A DNA stretch of 14,520 nucleotides from Aquirhabdus sp. (lineage in GTDB: Bacteria; Pseudomonadota; Gammaproteobacteria; Pseudomonadales; Moraxellaceae). The stretch is from assembly GCA_030150595.1 (NCBI GenBank), contig JASLFQ010000056.1, positions 1-14,520 on the forward strand, written 5' to 3'. The translations under genes were made by a program, and so were the position numbers. The first letter of the stretch is position 1. Every line of letters starts with the position of its first letter. This document shows positions 8,081-14,520 of the stretch, piece after piece. The notes under the pieces were generated by a model. It searched no databases and was not told the origin of the DNA. It was given only the letters and a program-made list of their open reading frames with translations.

Positions 8081-8403
8081 GGTGGTTTGCTCCAAAAGCG
8101 TGCAACCAAATTCGTTTTTATTCATGTGTTGCGAATGCTTCTAGATTGAGCGGAGGGACATTGAAAGTCAAGATTGGTTGGTGACAGTTTTGTCGGGAAA
8201 TTTGAATAAAAAATGATTCATCAGAGATTGAGTGAACAGTATTTAATATCTGTTTTTATTATAACTAAGTTAATTTTTATTGTTTCTTTAAATAAGAGAT
8301 CAGGATTAGCATGTCTAGTATCAAAGCTTAGACGTATTTTGAATGTTGAATTGAAGAGCGATGAATCGTTCAACCAGATGCGTTTGTGAGGGAGTGGAAT
8401 CAA
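8081..8403. other. Divergent AT-rich regulatory region between the patatin gene and the encapsulin operon
   Basis: This stretch of 323 bp has no convincing gene; the short minus-strand frame within 8221-8403 lacks a ribosome site and homology clues. It should hold the promoters of the patatin gene (leftward) and the encapsulin operon (rightward). On the minus strand a perfect TATAAT occurs at 8263-8258, with GAAACA 17 bases upstream (3 of 6 to the -35 consensus). This is a modest promoter for the patatin gene. I found no strong sigma70 promoter on the plus strand. The operon may therefore depend on an activator, as expected for sulfur-regulated genes, but I cannot identify a binding site by eye. 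Confidence 0.4.
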
Positions 8404-8406
8404 ATG
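8388..8406 (+). promoter_or_regulatory. Strong Shine-Dalgarno site deciding the rhodanese start
   Basis: GAGGGAG (8388-8394) lies 9 bases before ATG 8404. An in-frame GTG at 8386 exists, but it would overlap this ribosome site. The ATG is therefore taken as the start. Confidence 0.75.
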
Positions 8407-8934
8407 AATGCGGTCGTATCAAAAGATTTTAATTTAAAAGAGCTTGCACAGGAAAGCGCAGCTAATTCAACGATAGGTTCAGCTCAGATACAAGAAATTT
8501 TGGAGCGCGCTGCGCACTATGCTGTTGAAGAGAAAGTGAATTATGTTGGTGGCATTCCACCTAAAGATGCGTGGGCGTTGGTCGAGTCTGGTATTGCAGT
8601 TTTGGTCGATGTGCGTAGCAATGAAGAACGCCATTTTGTGGGCCATGTGCCTGCAGGTGAGCATGTTGCATGGGCAACAGGAACATCGCTTAATCGCAAT
8701 CCACGGTTCGTTAAAGAATTAGAAATCAAGCTGAGAGGCAATAAAGAACAGCTCATTGTATTGCTATGCCGCAGTGGAAAACGTTCGGCACTTGCAGCTG
8801 AAGCGGCTGCCAATGCTGGATTCACACAGGCGTATAATATTCTCGAAGGCTTCGAAGGCGAGTTGAATGAACAGCAGCAACGTGGTGCGGTAGGCGGCTG
8901 GCGATTTGCAGATTTGCCTTGGGTGCAAGATTAA
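8404..8934 (+). CDS. Rhodanese-domain sulfurtransferase of the encapsulin operon
   Basis: This is a single-domain rhodanese, 176 residues, predicted to carry sulfane sulfur as a persulfide on its catalytic Cys. The domain runs from about residue 46 to 170. It has the typical opening VLVDVRSNEE (66-75), a GHVPAGEHVAW segment, and the active-site loop CRSGKRS with Cys122. The six-residue loop closed by Arg/Ser matches sulfurtransferases rather than Cdc25/arsenate-type variants. The first 45 residues are an additional helical, Ala/Glu-rich extension, and no signal peptide is present. It is the first gene of a four-gene set with an acetyltransferase, an encapsulin shell and a desulfurase. Rhodaneses are a recurring partner in family 2A encapsulin loci. 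A role in moving sulfur to or from the compartment fits, but is inferred. Confidence 0.92.
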   Translation: MNAVVSKDFNLKELAQESAANSTIGSAQIQEILERAAHYAVEEKVNYVGGIPPKDAWALVESGIAVLVDVRSNEERHFVGHVPAGEHVAWATGTSLNRNPRFVKELEIKLRGNKEQLIVLLCRSGKRSALAAEAAANAGFTQAYNILEGFEGELNEQQQRGAVGGWRFADLPWVQD

Positions 8935-9005
8935 TTTTGGACTAGCTTTCGCCTTGACGTTTTCAATAGCGATGGGGTGGTATGTGAACGAGACATTGGC
9001 GCAAA

Positions 9006-9047
9006 TTGGCTGAATCAGTTAGGCTGATGAAAAGTGGCTTAAGCCAA
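9006..9047 (+). promoter_or_regulatory. Structured leader ahead of the serine acetyltransferase gene
   Basis: Three pairings compete in this 132-bp gap. TTGGCT (9006-9011) pairs with AGCCAA (9042-9047), enclosing ATCAG (9014-9018) with CTGAT (9024-9028). Alternatively TGGCTTAAGCCA (9035-9046) is a perfect 12-bp palindrome by itself. The palindrome ends 7 bases before the AGGGAG ribosome site (9054-9059). It could be an operator, a processing site or an RNA switch; position and symmetry are the only evidence. Confidence 0.3.
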
Positions 9048-9066
9048 ATAGTTAGGGAGTAAGAGC

Positions 9067-10086
9067 ATGAGCGAGCCAGTTTTGTTTGTTGCAAACCAAG
9101 CACATGCACTACAGACAACAGAACCAACAGCCAGTAATAAGGCAAATGTCGAGAGTCCAAATTGGCAGCTCGGTCGCATTGTCAGTGAGTTGCGCGCTGA
9201 GCGTGCGCGCTGGCGTGAGTCGCAGAAGCGTACGCGTGAATTTGGTGGGCGCGAGTTGCCTGCGCGTGAGACCTTGCGTGAAATCATTGAGGCGCTGGCT
9301 GGTGCATTATTTCCAATGCGGTTGGGCCCTGCAGATTTACGCCAAGAAGGTGAAGACTATTACATTGGTTACACCTTAGATTCGGCGCTGAATGCGCTAC
9401 ATGAGCAAGTCCGTTTGGCATTGTATTACGAAGCACGTTATCGCGCATCGGCAACGCAAGTGGATAGTAATGCTGAACCTGTGACTGAAGTGATTGAGCT
9501 GCATGCGATTGAAGTGGTTCGTGCGTTTTCATTAGCATTGCCGAAGGTACGGCGGTTGTTGGATACGGATGTACAAGCAGCGTATGACGGCGATCCTGCC
9601 GCGCGTAGCGTAGACGAAGTTTTACTGTGTTATCCAGGTGTTCAGGCGATTATCTATTATCGTTTGGCGCATGAGTTGTACATTCTCGGTGTGCCTTTGC
9701 TGGCGAGGATTGTGTCAGAGTTGGCGCATTCAATGACGGGCATTGATATCCATCCTGGCGCGCAAATTGATCAAGGATTTTTCATTGATCATGGCACAGG
9801 TGTGGTAATTGGTGAGACGGCAATCATTGGTCAGCGCGTGCGCTTATATCAAGCGGTGACGTTGGGCGCAAAGCGCTTTGAAGTTGCTGAAGATGGCACG
9901 TTGCAAAAAGATTATGCACGGCATCCGATCGTTGAAGATGATGTCGTGATTTATGCAGGCGCGACGATTCTTGGGCGCGTAACGATTGGCAAAGGCTCGA
10001 TCATTGGCGGGAATGTGTGGTTGACGCGGAGTGTGCCGCCGAATAGTCATATCGCTCAGCAAGATGCATCGCAACAAAAAACGTAA
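9067..10086 (+). CDS. cysE: Serine O-acetyltransferase (CysE/EpsC type) of the encapsulin operon
   Basis: It acetylates L-serine with acetyl-CoA to O-acetylserine, the carbon acceptor for sulfide in cysteine synthesis. The protein has 339 residues. A long helical N-terminal part (about 30-220) is followed by a left-handed beta-helix of hexapeptide repeats (about 225-325). Conserved residues are visible: DIHPGAQI (Asp227, His229), FIDHGTGVVIGETA (His242), YQAVTLGA (261-268) and ARHPIV (His286). An AGGGAG lies 7 bases before ATG 9067. It is larger than E. coli CysE (273 aa) and closer to the EpsC/plant-like group. The C-terminus ends ...QDASQQKT soon after the helix. There is no terminal Ile, the residue that in classic CysE docks into CysK, so it may not form the usual cysteine synthase complex. 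Serine acetyltransferases are common neighbours of family 2A encapsulins and would raise the cysteine supply for the desulfurase. Confidence 0.95.
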   Translation: MSEPVLFVANQAHALQTTEPTASNKANVESPNWQLGRIVSELRAERARWRESQKRTREFGGRELPARETLREIIEALAGALFPMRLGPADLRQEGEDYYIGYTLDSALNALHEQVRLALYYEARYRASATQVDSNAEPVTEVIELHAIEVVRAFSLALPKVRRLLDTDVQAAYDGDPAARSVDEVLLCYPGVQAIIYYRLAHELYILGVPLLARIVSELAHSMTGIDIHPGAQIDQGFFIDHGTGVVIGETAIIGQRVRLYQAVTLGAKRFEVAEDGTLQKDYARHPIVEDDVVIYAGATILGRVTIGKGSIIGGNVWLTRSVPPNSHIAQQDASQQKT

Positions 10087-10094
10087 TCTGACAG

Positions 10095-10119
10095 GGCAGC
10101 GATCGTTCTGATCGTTGCC
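10095..10119 (+). terminator. Stem-loop just after cysE (possible weak terminator)
   Basis: GGCAGCGATC (10095-10104) pairs with GATCGTTGCC (10110-10119) through one G-U pair, with a 5-base loop, 9 bases after the cysE stop. The following bases (GAAATTTAAAG) are not a proper U-run. It may reduce read-through or stabilise the upstream message rather than stop transcription fully. Confidence 0.35.
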
Positions 10120-10161
10120 GAAATTTAAAGCCTGTTTTATCGAAAAGTGAATGTGGGTTGA

Positions 10162-10211
10162 AGCGCCAAAAAAAGGGCGCTCACCACAGCGGCGAAGCTT
10201 TGTCTTTTTTT
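10162..10211 (+). promoter_or_regulatory. Second hairpin and T-tract in the srpI leader
   Basis: AGCGCC (10162-10167) and GGCGCT (10176-10181) form a 6-bp stem with an A-rich 8-base loop. The right arm also overlaps CGCT (10178-10181), which can pair with AGCG (10188-10191). A run of T (10205-10211) follows. Two exclusive pairings before a T-tract resemble an attenuator and could set shell expression relative to the upstream genes. This is speculative. Confidence 0.3.
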
Positions 10212-10272
10212 ATGATTTAGTTTTTTAGAAGAGTAGTTCGTTAAGCGTTTTTTAATCTAATAGGAGCCAGTC

Positions 10273-11208
10273 ATGGCGAAAGAACACGATTTACCACATG
10301 CGCAGGCGCTAGGCGATTCCGCCGCCCGCCAGCTTGCAAATGCTACAAAAACCGCCCCGCAACTATCGACGATTACGCCGCGTTGGTTAGTGCATTTACT
10401 GCAATGGTTACCTGTTGAAGCAGGTATTTATCGCGTCAACCGTGTGAGCAATGCAGATGAGATTAAGATTGCGTGTACGCAACGTGATGAGTCGCAACTG
10501 CCTCAGACTTTCGTTGATTATGAGACCAATCCTCGCGAATATTTCCTGAGTGGCGTGTCTACTGTTCTGGATGTTCACACCCGTGTTTCGGATTTGTATA
10601 GCAGTCCACATGATCAAATTCGTGAACAATTGCGTTTGACCATCGAAACAATCAAAGAGCGCCAAGAAAGCGAACTGATCAATAATCCAGAATACGGTCT
10701 ATTGGCAAGTGTTGCTGATTCACAACGTATTTCAACTTTGACTGGCGCACCAACACCAGATGATTTGGACGATTTGATTGGTAAAGTGTGGAAAGAGCCC
10801 GGTTTCTTCTTGGCACATCCTGCTGCTATCACAGCGTTTGGTCGTGAATGTACCCGCCGTGGCGTTCCACCACCAACAGTCAGCTTGTTTGGTTCGCAGT
10901 TCATTACTTGGCGTGGTCTGCCACTGATTCCATCGGACAAAATCCCTGTGGAAGATGGCAAAACCAAGATTCTGCTGATCCGTGTGGGTGAGAGGCGTCA
11001 AGGTGTGGTCGGTCTGTTCCAACCCGGTTTAGCTGGCGAACAAGCTCCGGGCTTATCTGTGCGTTTTATGGGAATTAACCGAAGTGCAATCGCGTCATAT
11101 TTGATTTCGTTGTATTGCTCGCTGGCGGTTCTGACTGAAGATGCGTTGGCGGTTCTCGAAGACGTGGAGATTGGCAAATATCATGACTATTCCGACAAGT
11201 ACAAGTAA
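10273..11208 (+). CDS. srpI: Family 2A encapsulin nanocompartment shell protein (SrpI)
   Basis: This is the HK97-fold protein that self-assembles into the icosahedral encapsulin shell. It has 311 residues, the usual length for family 2A. The sequence follows Synechococcus SrpI closely as I recall it. Examples are an N-arm with RQLANATKTAPQLSTITPRW (19-38), then VEAGIYRVN, LPQTFVDYETNPREY (76-90) and SDLYSSPHDQIREQLRLTIE (106-125). Later come GAPTPDDLDDLIGKVWKEP, FGRECTRRGVPPPTVSLFGS (189-208), ITWRGLPLIPSDK and RVGERRQGVVGL. There is no cyclic-nucleotide-binding insertion in the E-loop region, which separates it from family 2B. AGGAG (10262-10266) sits 6 bases before ATG 10273. The desulfurase cargo gene starts inside its last 26 bases. 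Known members encapsulate this cargo and have been linked to sulfur starvation and sulfur storage; function here is inferred by homology. Confidence 0.96.
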   Translation: MAKEHDLPHAQALGDSAARQLANATKTAPQLSTITPRWLVHLLQWLPVEAGIYRVNRVSNADEIKIACTQRDESQLPQTFVDYETNPREYFLSGVSTVLDVHTRVSDLYSSPHDQIREQLRLTIETIKERQESELINNPEYGLLASVADSQRISTLTGAPTPDDLDDLIGKVWKEPGFFLAHPAAITAFGRECTRRGVPPPTVSLFGSQFITWRGLPLIPSDKIPVEDGKTKILLIRVGERRQGVVGLFQPGLAGEQAPGLSVRFMGINRSAIASYLISLYCSLAVLTEDALAVLEDVEIGKYHDYSDKYK

Positions 11209-13465
11209 TTTGCAAAGTTCAGCACCCAGCGGCGTGTCAGGTTTAACCCCTGATCCGCGTGCTGCGGGCTTGCCTGATGAAGCAACGTTAAGTCGGATTG
11301 CTAGCGCGCTTTTTCAAGCGCTACCAGGCGAACGTCCTAACTTTGAAGCGCCAGAAACGCCGCCGCAACCTGCTGATCCGTATTTGGCGCTAGGTGGACG
11401 TGCGCCTGCGCTGGCGACGGGTCGTGGACTGAATCCAGAGTTGCCGCACAACATTCCTAATCTTCCCGATTCACCCGAGAAGAAAACGGCGTCGTTGCCT
11501 GTGATTGGTGGTGCGAATTTACCGCAAGTGCCTTATTCGCCAGTCACGCCAGAAATTGCGACCGTGACACCGAGTGTGCCTGTTTTGGCTGGTTCGCCGT
11601 CACCAAGTGTTGTCGGTAATGATTCACCGTTTTACTTCTTGCAAGGGTCTGGCGCAAGTCATCCGCCGCAAGCGGTTGATCCTTTGCTTGCATTGGGTGG
11701 GCGCGCGCCTGCGGTTGCGACCAGTCAAGGTTTGAATCCTGATGTTTCACAAGGTCATTTGCCTACTGGGTCTGATTCGCCAGAACAAAAAGCAGAATCG
11801 TTGCCTGTGGTTGGGGGGGAAAATGTGCCATCAGCACCAGCCAAAGTGCCTGCACCTGTGGCGACATCTGATTTTACCTCGCTGACGCCAAGTGTGCCGT
11901 CCAATGTGGCTGGCTCTGCGCCAAGTTCGGCATTTGGTCGTGGAAATGATGTGGATGCTTCGCCTTTTTACTTCTTAAATGAAGGCGGCGCGCCTGCACC
12001 AACATCAAAAGCTACGCCGACGGATGTACCTGATGAAGCATTATTTGCGCAGTCGTTTGGGTTGCCGGGTGCGGATTCGTTGAAAGCATTATTGGCTGGC
12101 AGCACGTCCAATCGCGCAGCGCCAAGTGCTGCACCACAGCCAAGTTCATCAGGTTTTTATTTCCTTGATGTGCCAAGTAGCGGTTCAGCATGGCAAGACA
12201 AACCAACCAGCATCGTGCCTGTGAGTGCAGCGCATAAGCCGTTTGATGTGCAATCTGTGCGTCGGGATTTCCCGATTTTGCAGGAGCGCGTCAATGGTCG
12301 TCCGTTGGTCTGGTTTGATAATGCCGCGACGACACATAAGCCGAAGTCGGTGATTGAGCGCGTGTCGTATTTTTACGAACACGAAAACTCAAACATTCAC
12401 CGTGCTGCGCATGAGCTGGCGGCGCGTGCGACTGATGCGTATGAGCATGCGCGCAAGACGATTGCCCGTTTCTTGGGTGCGAAGTCTGAAAGCGAAGTGA
12501 TCTTTGTGCGTGGCACGACCGAAGCGATTAACTTGGTTGCGAAAACGTGGGGTGTGCAGAATATTGGCGCGGGTGATGAAATCATCGTTTCCAATCTCGA
12601 GCATCACGCCAACATCGTGCCGTGGTTTCAGTTGGCTAAGCAGGTCGGCGCGAAGCTGCGTGTGATTCCTGTGGACGATACGGGTCAAATTCGTCTCGAT
12701 GAGTATCGTAAGTTACTCAATGACCGAACCAAAATCGTGTCAATTACACAGGTTTCCAATGCACTCGGTACGATTACGCCAGTGGCTGAAATCATTGCTT
12801 TGGCACATCAAGCTGGCGCGAAAGTGCTGGTTGATGGTGCGCAATCGGTGGCGCATTTACGCGTCGATGTGCAGGCGTTGGATGCCGATTTCTTTGTCTT
12901 TTCGGGACATAAGATTTTTGGCCCAACAGGCATTGGTGTGGCCTACGGCAAAGCTGAACTGCTCGACAAAATGCCGCCTTGGCAGGGCGGCGGCAATATG
13001 ATCGAAGATGTGACCTTTGAGCAAATTATTTTCCAACCTGCGCCAAACAAGTTTGAAGCTGGGACGGGGAATATTGCCGACGTGGTCGGATTGGGCGCGG
13101 CGATTGAATATGTCGAAAGCCTTGGCTTAGATAATATTGCCCGCTACGAGCACGATTTGCTGGAGTTTGGTCAGCATGGCTTGAGCAGCGTTTCTGGTCT
13201 GCGTTTGATCGGAACTGCGCGTGAAAAAGCCAGCGTGATGTCGTTTACTTTAGACGGTTTTTCCAATGAAGAAGTTGGCAAAGCATTAAATAAAGAAGGC
13301 ATTGCAGTACGAACAGGTCATCATTGTGCACAGCCGATTCTGCGTCGCTTTGGTGTTGAAACCACCGTTCGTCCTTCATTGGCGTTTTATAACACCACAG
13401 AAGAGATTGATTTATTGGTGTCGGTGTTGCATCAATTACGTCGTACGCGAAGTATTCGCCGTTAA
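11183..13465 (+). CDS. Encapsulin-cargo cysteine desulfurase with long N-terminal cargo-loading domain
   Basis: This is a PLP enzyme of the SufS/CsdA type (L-cysteine to L-alanine plus enzyme persulfide), 760 residues against about 410 for normal SufS. The catalytic part starts near residue 353 (FDVQSVRRDFPIL). It keeps His474-His475 (NLEHHANIVPW), Asp551/Gln554 (DGAQS), the PLP lysine Lys577 (FSGHKIFGP) and catalytic Cys715 (RTGHHCAQP). Residues 1-350 are Pro/Ala/Ser/Gly-rich, low in complexity and probably disordered. They carry a helix motif PDEATLSRIASALFQALPG (31-49), a second PDEAL motif (283-287) and three FYFL motifs (150-153, 262-265, 325-328). Such motifs resemble those described in the N-terminal cargo-loading domain of family 2A desulfurases. 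Residues 64-164 and 165-270 are a diverged tandem duplication. ATG 11183 overlaps srpI by 26 bp. An upstream frame start inside srpI (11141) is rejected. A terminator follows 22 bp after the stop. Confidence 0.95.
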   Translation: MTIPTSTSNLQSSAPSGVSGLTPDPRAAGLPDEATLSRIASALFQALPGERPNFEAPETPPQPADPYLALGGRAPALATGRGLNPELPHNIPNLPDSPEKKTASLPVIGGANLPQVPYSPVTPEIATVTPSVPVLAGSPSPSVVGNDSPFYFLQGSGASHPPQAVDPLLALGGRAPAVATSQGLNPDVSQGHLPTGSDSPEQKAESLPVVGGENVPSAPAKVPAPVATSDFTSLTPSVPSNVAGSAPSSAFGRGNDVDASPFYFLNEGGAPAPTSKATPTDVPDEALFAQSFGLPGADSLKALLAGSTSNRAAPSAAPQPSSSGFYFLDVPSSGSAWQDKPTSIVPVSAAHKPFDVQSVRRDFPILQERVNGRPLVWFDNAATTHKPKSVIERVSYFYEHENSNIHRAAHELAARATDAYEHARKTIARFLGAKSESEVIFVRGTTEAINLVAKTWGVQNIGAGDEIIVSNLEHHANIVPWFQLAKQVGAKLRVIPVDDTGQIRLDEYRKLLNDRTKIVSITQVSNALGTITPVAEIIALAHQAGAKVLVDGAQSVAHLRVDVQALDADFFVFSGHKIFGPTGIGVAYGKAELLDKMPPWQGGGNMIEDVTFEQIIFQPAPNKFEAGTGNIADVVGLGAAIEYVESLGLDNIARYEHDLLEFGQHGLSSVSGLRLIGTAREKASVMSFTLDGFSNEEVGKALNKEGIAVRTGHHCAQPILRRFGVETTVRPSLAFYNTTEEIDLLVSVLHQLRRTRSIRR
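11372..11992 (+). repeat. Diverged tandem duplication in the cargo-loading domain
   Basis: Two copies of about 100 codons lie head to tail: 11372-11674 and 11675-11992. At protein level each begins DPxLALGGRAPAxAT, then GLNP, DSPE-K, SLPV-GG-N-P and TPSVP, and ends SPFYFL. The copies differ at many positions and have indels, so this is an old duplication and not an assembly artefact. It doubles the putative shell-binding FYFL motifs before the third, single one. Confidence 0.85.
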
Positions 13466-13487
13466 GATTGAATTGATTGTTTAAATG

Positions 13488-13521
13488 AAAAAAACCGCTT
13501 ATTTGAATAGGCGGTTTTTTT
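13488..13521. terminator. Rho-independent bidirectional terminator of the encapsulin operon
   Basis: AAAAAAACCGC (13488-13498) pairs perfectly with GCGGTTTTTTT (13511-13521). The stem extends inward by about three pairs (one G-U) to a 6-base loop. The A-run and T-run on either side make it work in both directions. It ends the plus-strand operon 22 bp after the desulfurase stop. Confidence 0.93.
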
Positions 13522-13578
13522 ATGGTTATGTTTACGTTAATAATTGAAATGTATTTTTTGAATGCTTTTGCTCTGAAG

Positions 13579-13670
13579 TCTTCCCCTTGAAGGGGAAGAT
13601 TTAGTAGGGGATGCTTTTGATTTCAAAGTCAAAAGCACCCCCATCCCGACCTTCCCCCTCATGGGGAAGG
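13579..13670. repeat. Extragenic palindromic element (three hairpins)
   Basis: Three inverted repeats stand side by side. TCTTCCCCTT-G-AAGGGGAAGA (13579-13599, read as 10+1+10) is the first. The middle hairpin has arms GGGG-A-TGCTTTTGA (13607-13620) and TCAAAAGCA-CCCC (13629-13641) around an 8-base loop. The third is CCTTCCCC-N5-GGGGAAGG (13650-13670). The outer two share the CTTCCCC/GGGGAAG arm. The layout is typical of a dispersed REP- or MITE-like element between genes, here between an operon end and a convergent gene end. No transposase is present. Copy number elsewhere cannot be seen. Confidence 0.65.
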
Positions 13671-13717
13671 AGACAAGCATTACGCTCATTTTTAATTATC
13701 AAAGCATATTCAGCGGA

Positions 13718-14520
13718 CTACCCAAGTTTTCCATTTTTAGAATCTTCAAAGGCCTGTAAAATTTCTTCAAAGGTATTCATGATAAAAGGACCGCGACCAA
13801 AAATAGGCTCATTGATCGGTTCTCCAGACAATACTAGAAAGTGACTGTCTCCAAGGGTCTCGACTTCGATGTCGCTTTCGTTACTGCTCATGACCGCCAG
13901 TCCCGCTGCTTCCATTTGCTCAGTGTCGAATTGAAGCTTACCAGACACTAAGTACACGAGCGCGGTGTCGCCAGCTTCGGTATTGAATATTGTGGATTGC
14001 CCCGCACGGATATGGACGTCGAGGATATTGATACGAGTATGCGTCTTGGCAGGGCCAGAGATGCCATTGAATTGACCCGCAATCACTCGGACAGAGCCAA
14101 TGTCATTAGGTAGTTCAATTGTGGGTATGTCTGCGCTGGCAAGACTTTGATAGCTAGGCGTGCTCAACTTGTCACGCGCTGGCAGATTGACCCAGAGTTG
14201 AATCATTTCAAAAGAGCCGCCTTGCTCTCTAAAGGCTTCGCTGAAGAATTCTTGATGGACAATGCCAGCTGCGGCAGTCATCCATTGCACGTCACCCGCC
14301 CGAATGATACCTCCGCCACCTTTTGAATCCTTGTGCTCAATTTCACCTTTATAAACGATCGTAACGGTCTCAAAACCGCGATGTGGATGATCACTGACCC
14401 CTTTGCGTTGAGATAAAGGTTGAAGATGTCCGGGGCCAATATGATCCAAAAGCAGGAACGGAGAAATGGTATTCCCCAGTTCGTAATGTGAGAACACCGA
14501 GAGCACAGGTGAGAAGTCGC
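13718..14520 (-). CDS. Pirin family protein (5' end beyond the window)
   Basis: This is a bicupin of the pirin family; bacterial members include quercetin 2,3-dioxygenases (YhhW) and redox-linked regulators. The visible 266 residues run to the TAG stop at 13718. The frame stays open through the right edge (DFSP precedes a Val), so the true start lies outside and the internal GTG at 14506 is not the start. The N-terminal cupin has SPFLLLDHIGPG, SDHPHRGFETVT and GDVQWMTAAAGIVHQE. Numbering from the first visible residue, the metal ligands His44, His46, His88 and Glu90 are all present with the spacing expected of pirin. The C-terminal pirin_C domain ends with GEPINEPIFGRGPFIMNTFEE. It converges on the encapsulin operon, separated by the terminator and the palindromic element. 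Substrate or partner cannot be inferred. Confidence 0.92.
   Translation of the reverse strand, partial: DFSPVLSVFSHYELGNTISPFLLLDHIGPGHLQPLSQRKGVSDHPHRGFETVTIVYKGEIEHKDSKGGGGIIRAGDVQWMTAAAGIVHQEFFSEAFREQGGSFEMIQLWVNLPARDKLSTPSYQSLASADIPTIELPNDIGSVRVIAGQFNGISGPAKTHTRINILDVHIRAGQSTIFNTEAGDTALVYLVSGKLQFDTEQMEAAGLAVMSSNESDIEVETLGDSHFLVLSGEPINEPIFGRGPFIMNTFEEILQAFEDSKNGKLG

Noticed and set aside
8386..8403. GTG start for the rhodanese six codons upstream
   Set aside because: It would use up the GAGGGAG ribosome site that is well spaced for ATG 8404.
8221..8403. Small minus-strand gene of 60 codons in the divergent region
   Set aside because: AT-rich, no ribosome site, composition unlike the neighbours; more likely regulatory DNA.
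11141..11182. Earlier in-frame start for the desulfurase inside srpI
   Set aside because: The extra 14 residues (MRWRFSKTWRLANI) are simply srpI codons read in another frame, and there is no ribosome site in a useful place. ATG 11183 starts the Ser/Thr/Pro-rich domain.
11183..13465. Ordinary SUF Fe-S assembly locus
   Set aside because: No sufB, sufC, sufD, sufE or sufU is present; the desulfurase has a cargo domain and sits with a shell gene.
13579..13670. CRISPR array or tRNA
   Set aside because: The repeats are inverted and unequal with no regular spacers, and no cloverleaf can be drawn.

Overview
The window reads as chromosomal DNA of a Gram-negative gammaproteobacterium. It has an RND tripartite efflux system with an outer-membrane lipoprotein, good Shine-Dalgarno sites, moderate GC content and short intergenic gaps. 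The combination of an MdtD-type transporter, a family 2A encapsulin operon in the order rhodanese, serine acetyltransferase, shell, desulfurase, and the pirin type points towards Moraxellaceae (Acinetobacter relatives). That placement is an inference from gene content and was not tested by a search.

Left part (1-4520, all minus strand): a multidrug efflux locus transcribed right to left. It comprises an MFS drug transporter very close to MdtD, a NodT-type outer-membrane factor lipoprotein, an MdtA-type membrane fusion protein and the first 83 codons of an MdtB/MdtC-type RND pump that runs off the left edge. The last three overlap or abut (8 bp and 1 bp) and form one operon. MdtD is separated from them by 146 bp that contain two inverted repeats.

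Middle part (4521-8403): a divergent intergenic region, then a translationally coupled pair of plus-strand genes of unknown function (a 95-residue protein and a 395-residue protein with one hydrophobic segment and MgtE-N-like helical repeats). Convergent to them is a large cyclic-nucleotide-binding/patatin-type protein (NTE/RssA family). A 323-bp AT-rich divergent region separates this gene from the next operon.

Right part (8404-13521, plus strand): the central system of the window, a family 2A encapsulin sulfur nanocompartment operon. It encodes a single-domain rhodanese, an EpsC/CysE-type serine O-acetyltransferase, the HK97-fold shell protein SrpI, and a SufS-like cysteine desulfurase with a roughly 350-residue disordered Pro/Ala/Ser-rich N-terminal cargo-loading domain. 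The desulfurase start overlaps the shell gene by 26 bp, and a strong bidirectional terminator ends the operon. In the model known for this family, the desulfurase is packed inside the shell, takes sulfur from cysteine and deposits it in the compartment. The acetyltransferase feeds cysteine synthesis and the rhodanese may move sulfane sulfur. The unusual point here is that the cargo-loading domain carries a diverged tandem duplication of about 100 residues and three FYFL motifs.

Right edge (13522-14520): an extragenic palindromic element with three hairpins, then a minus-strand pirin-family gene cut by the window end.
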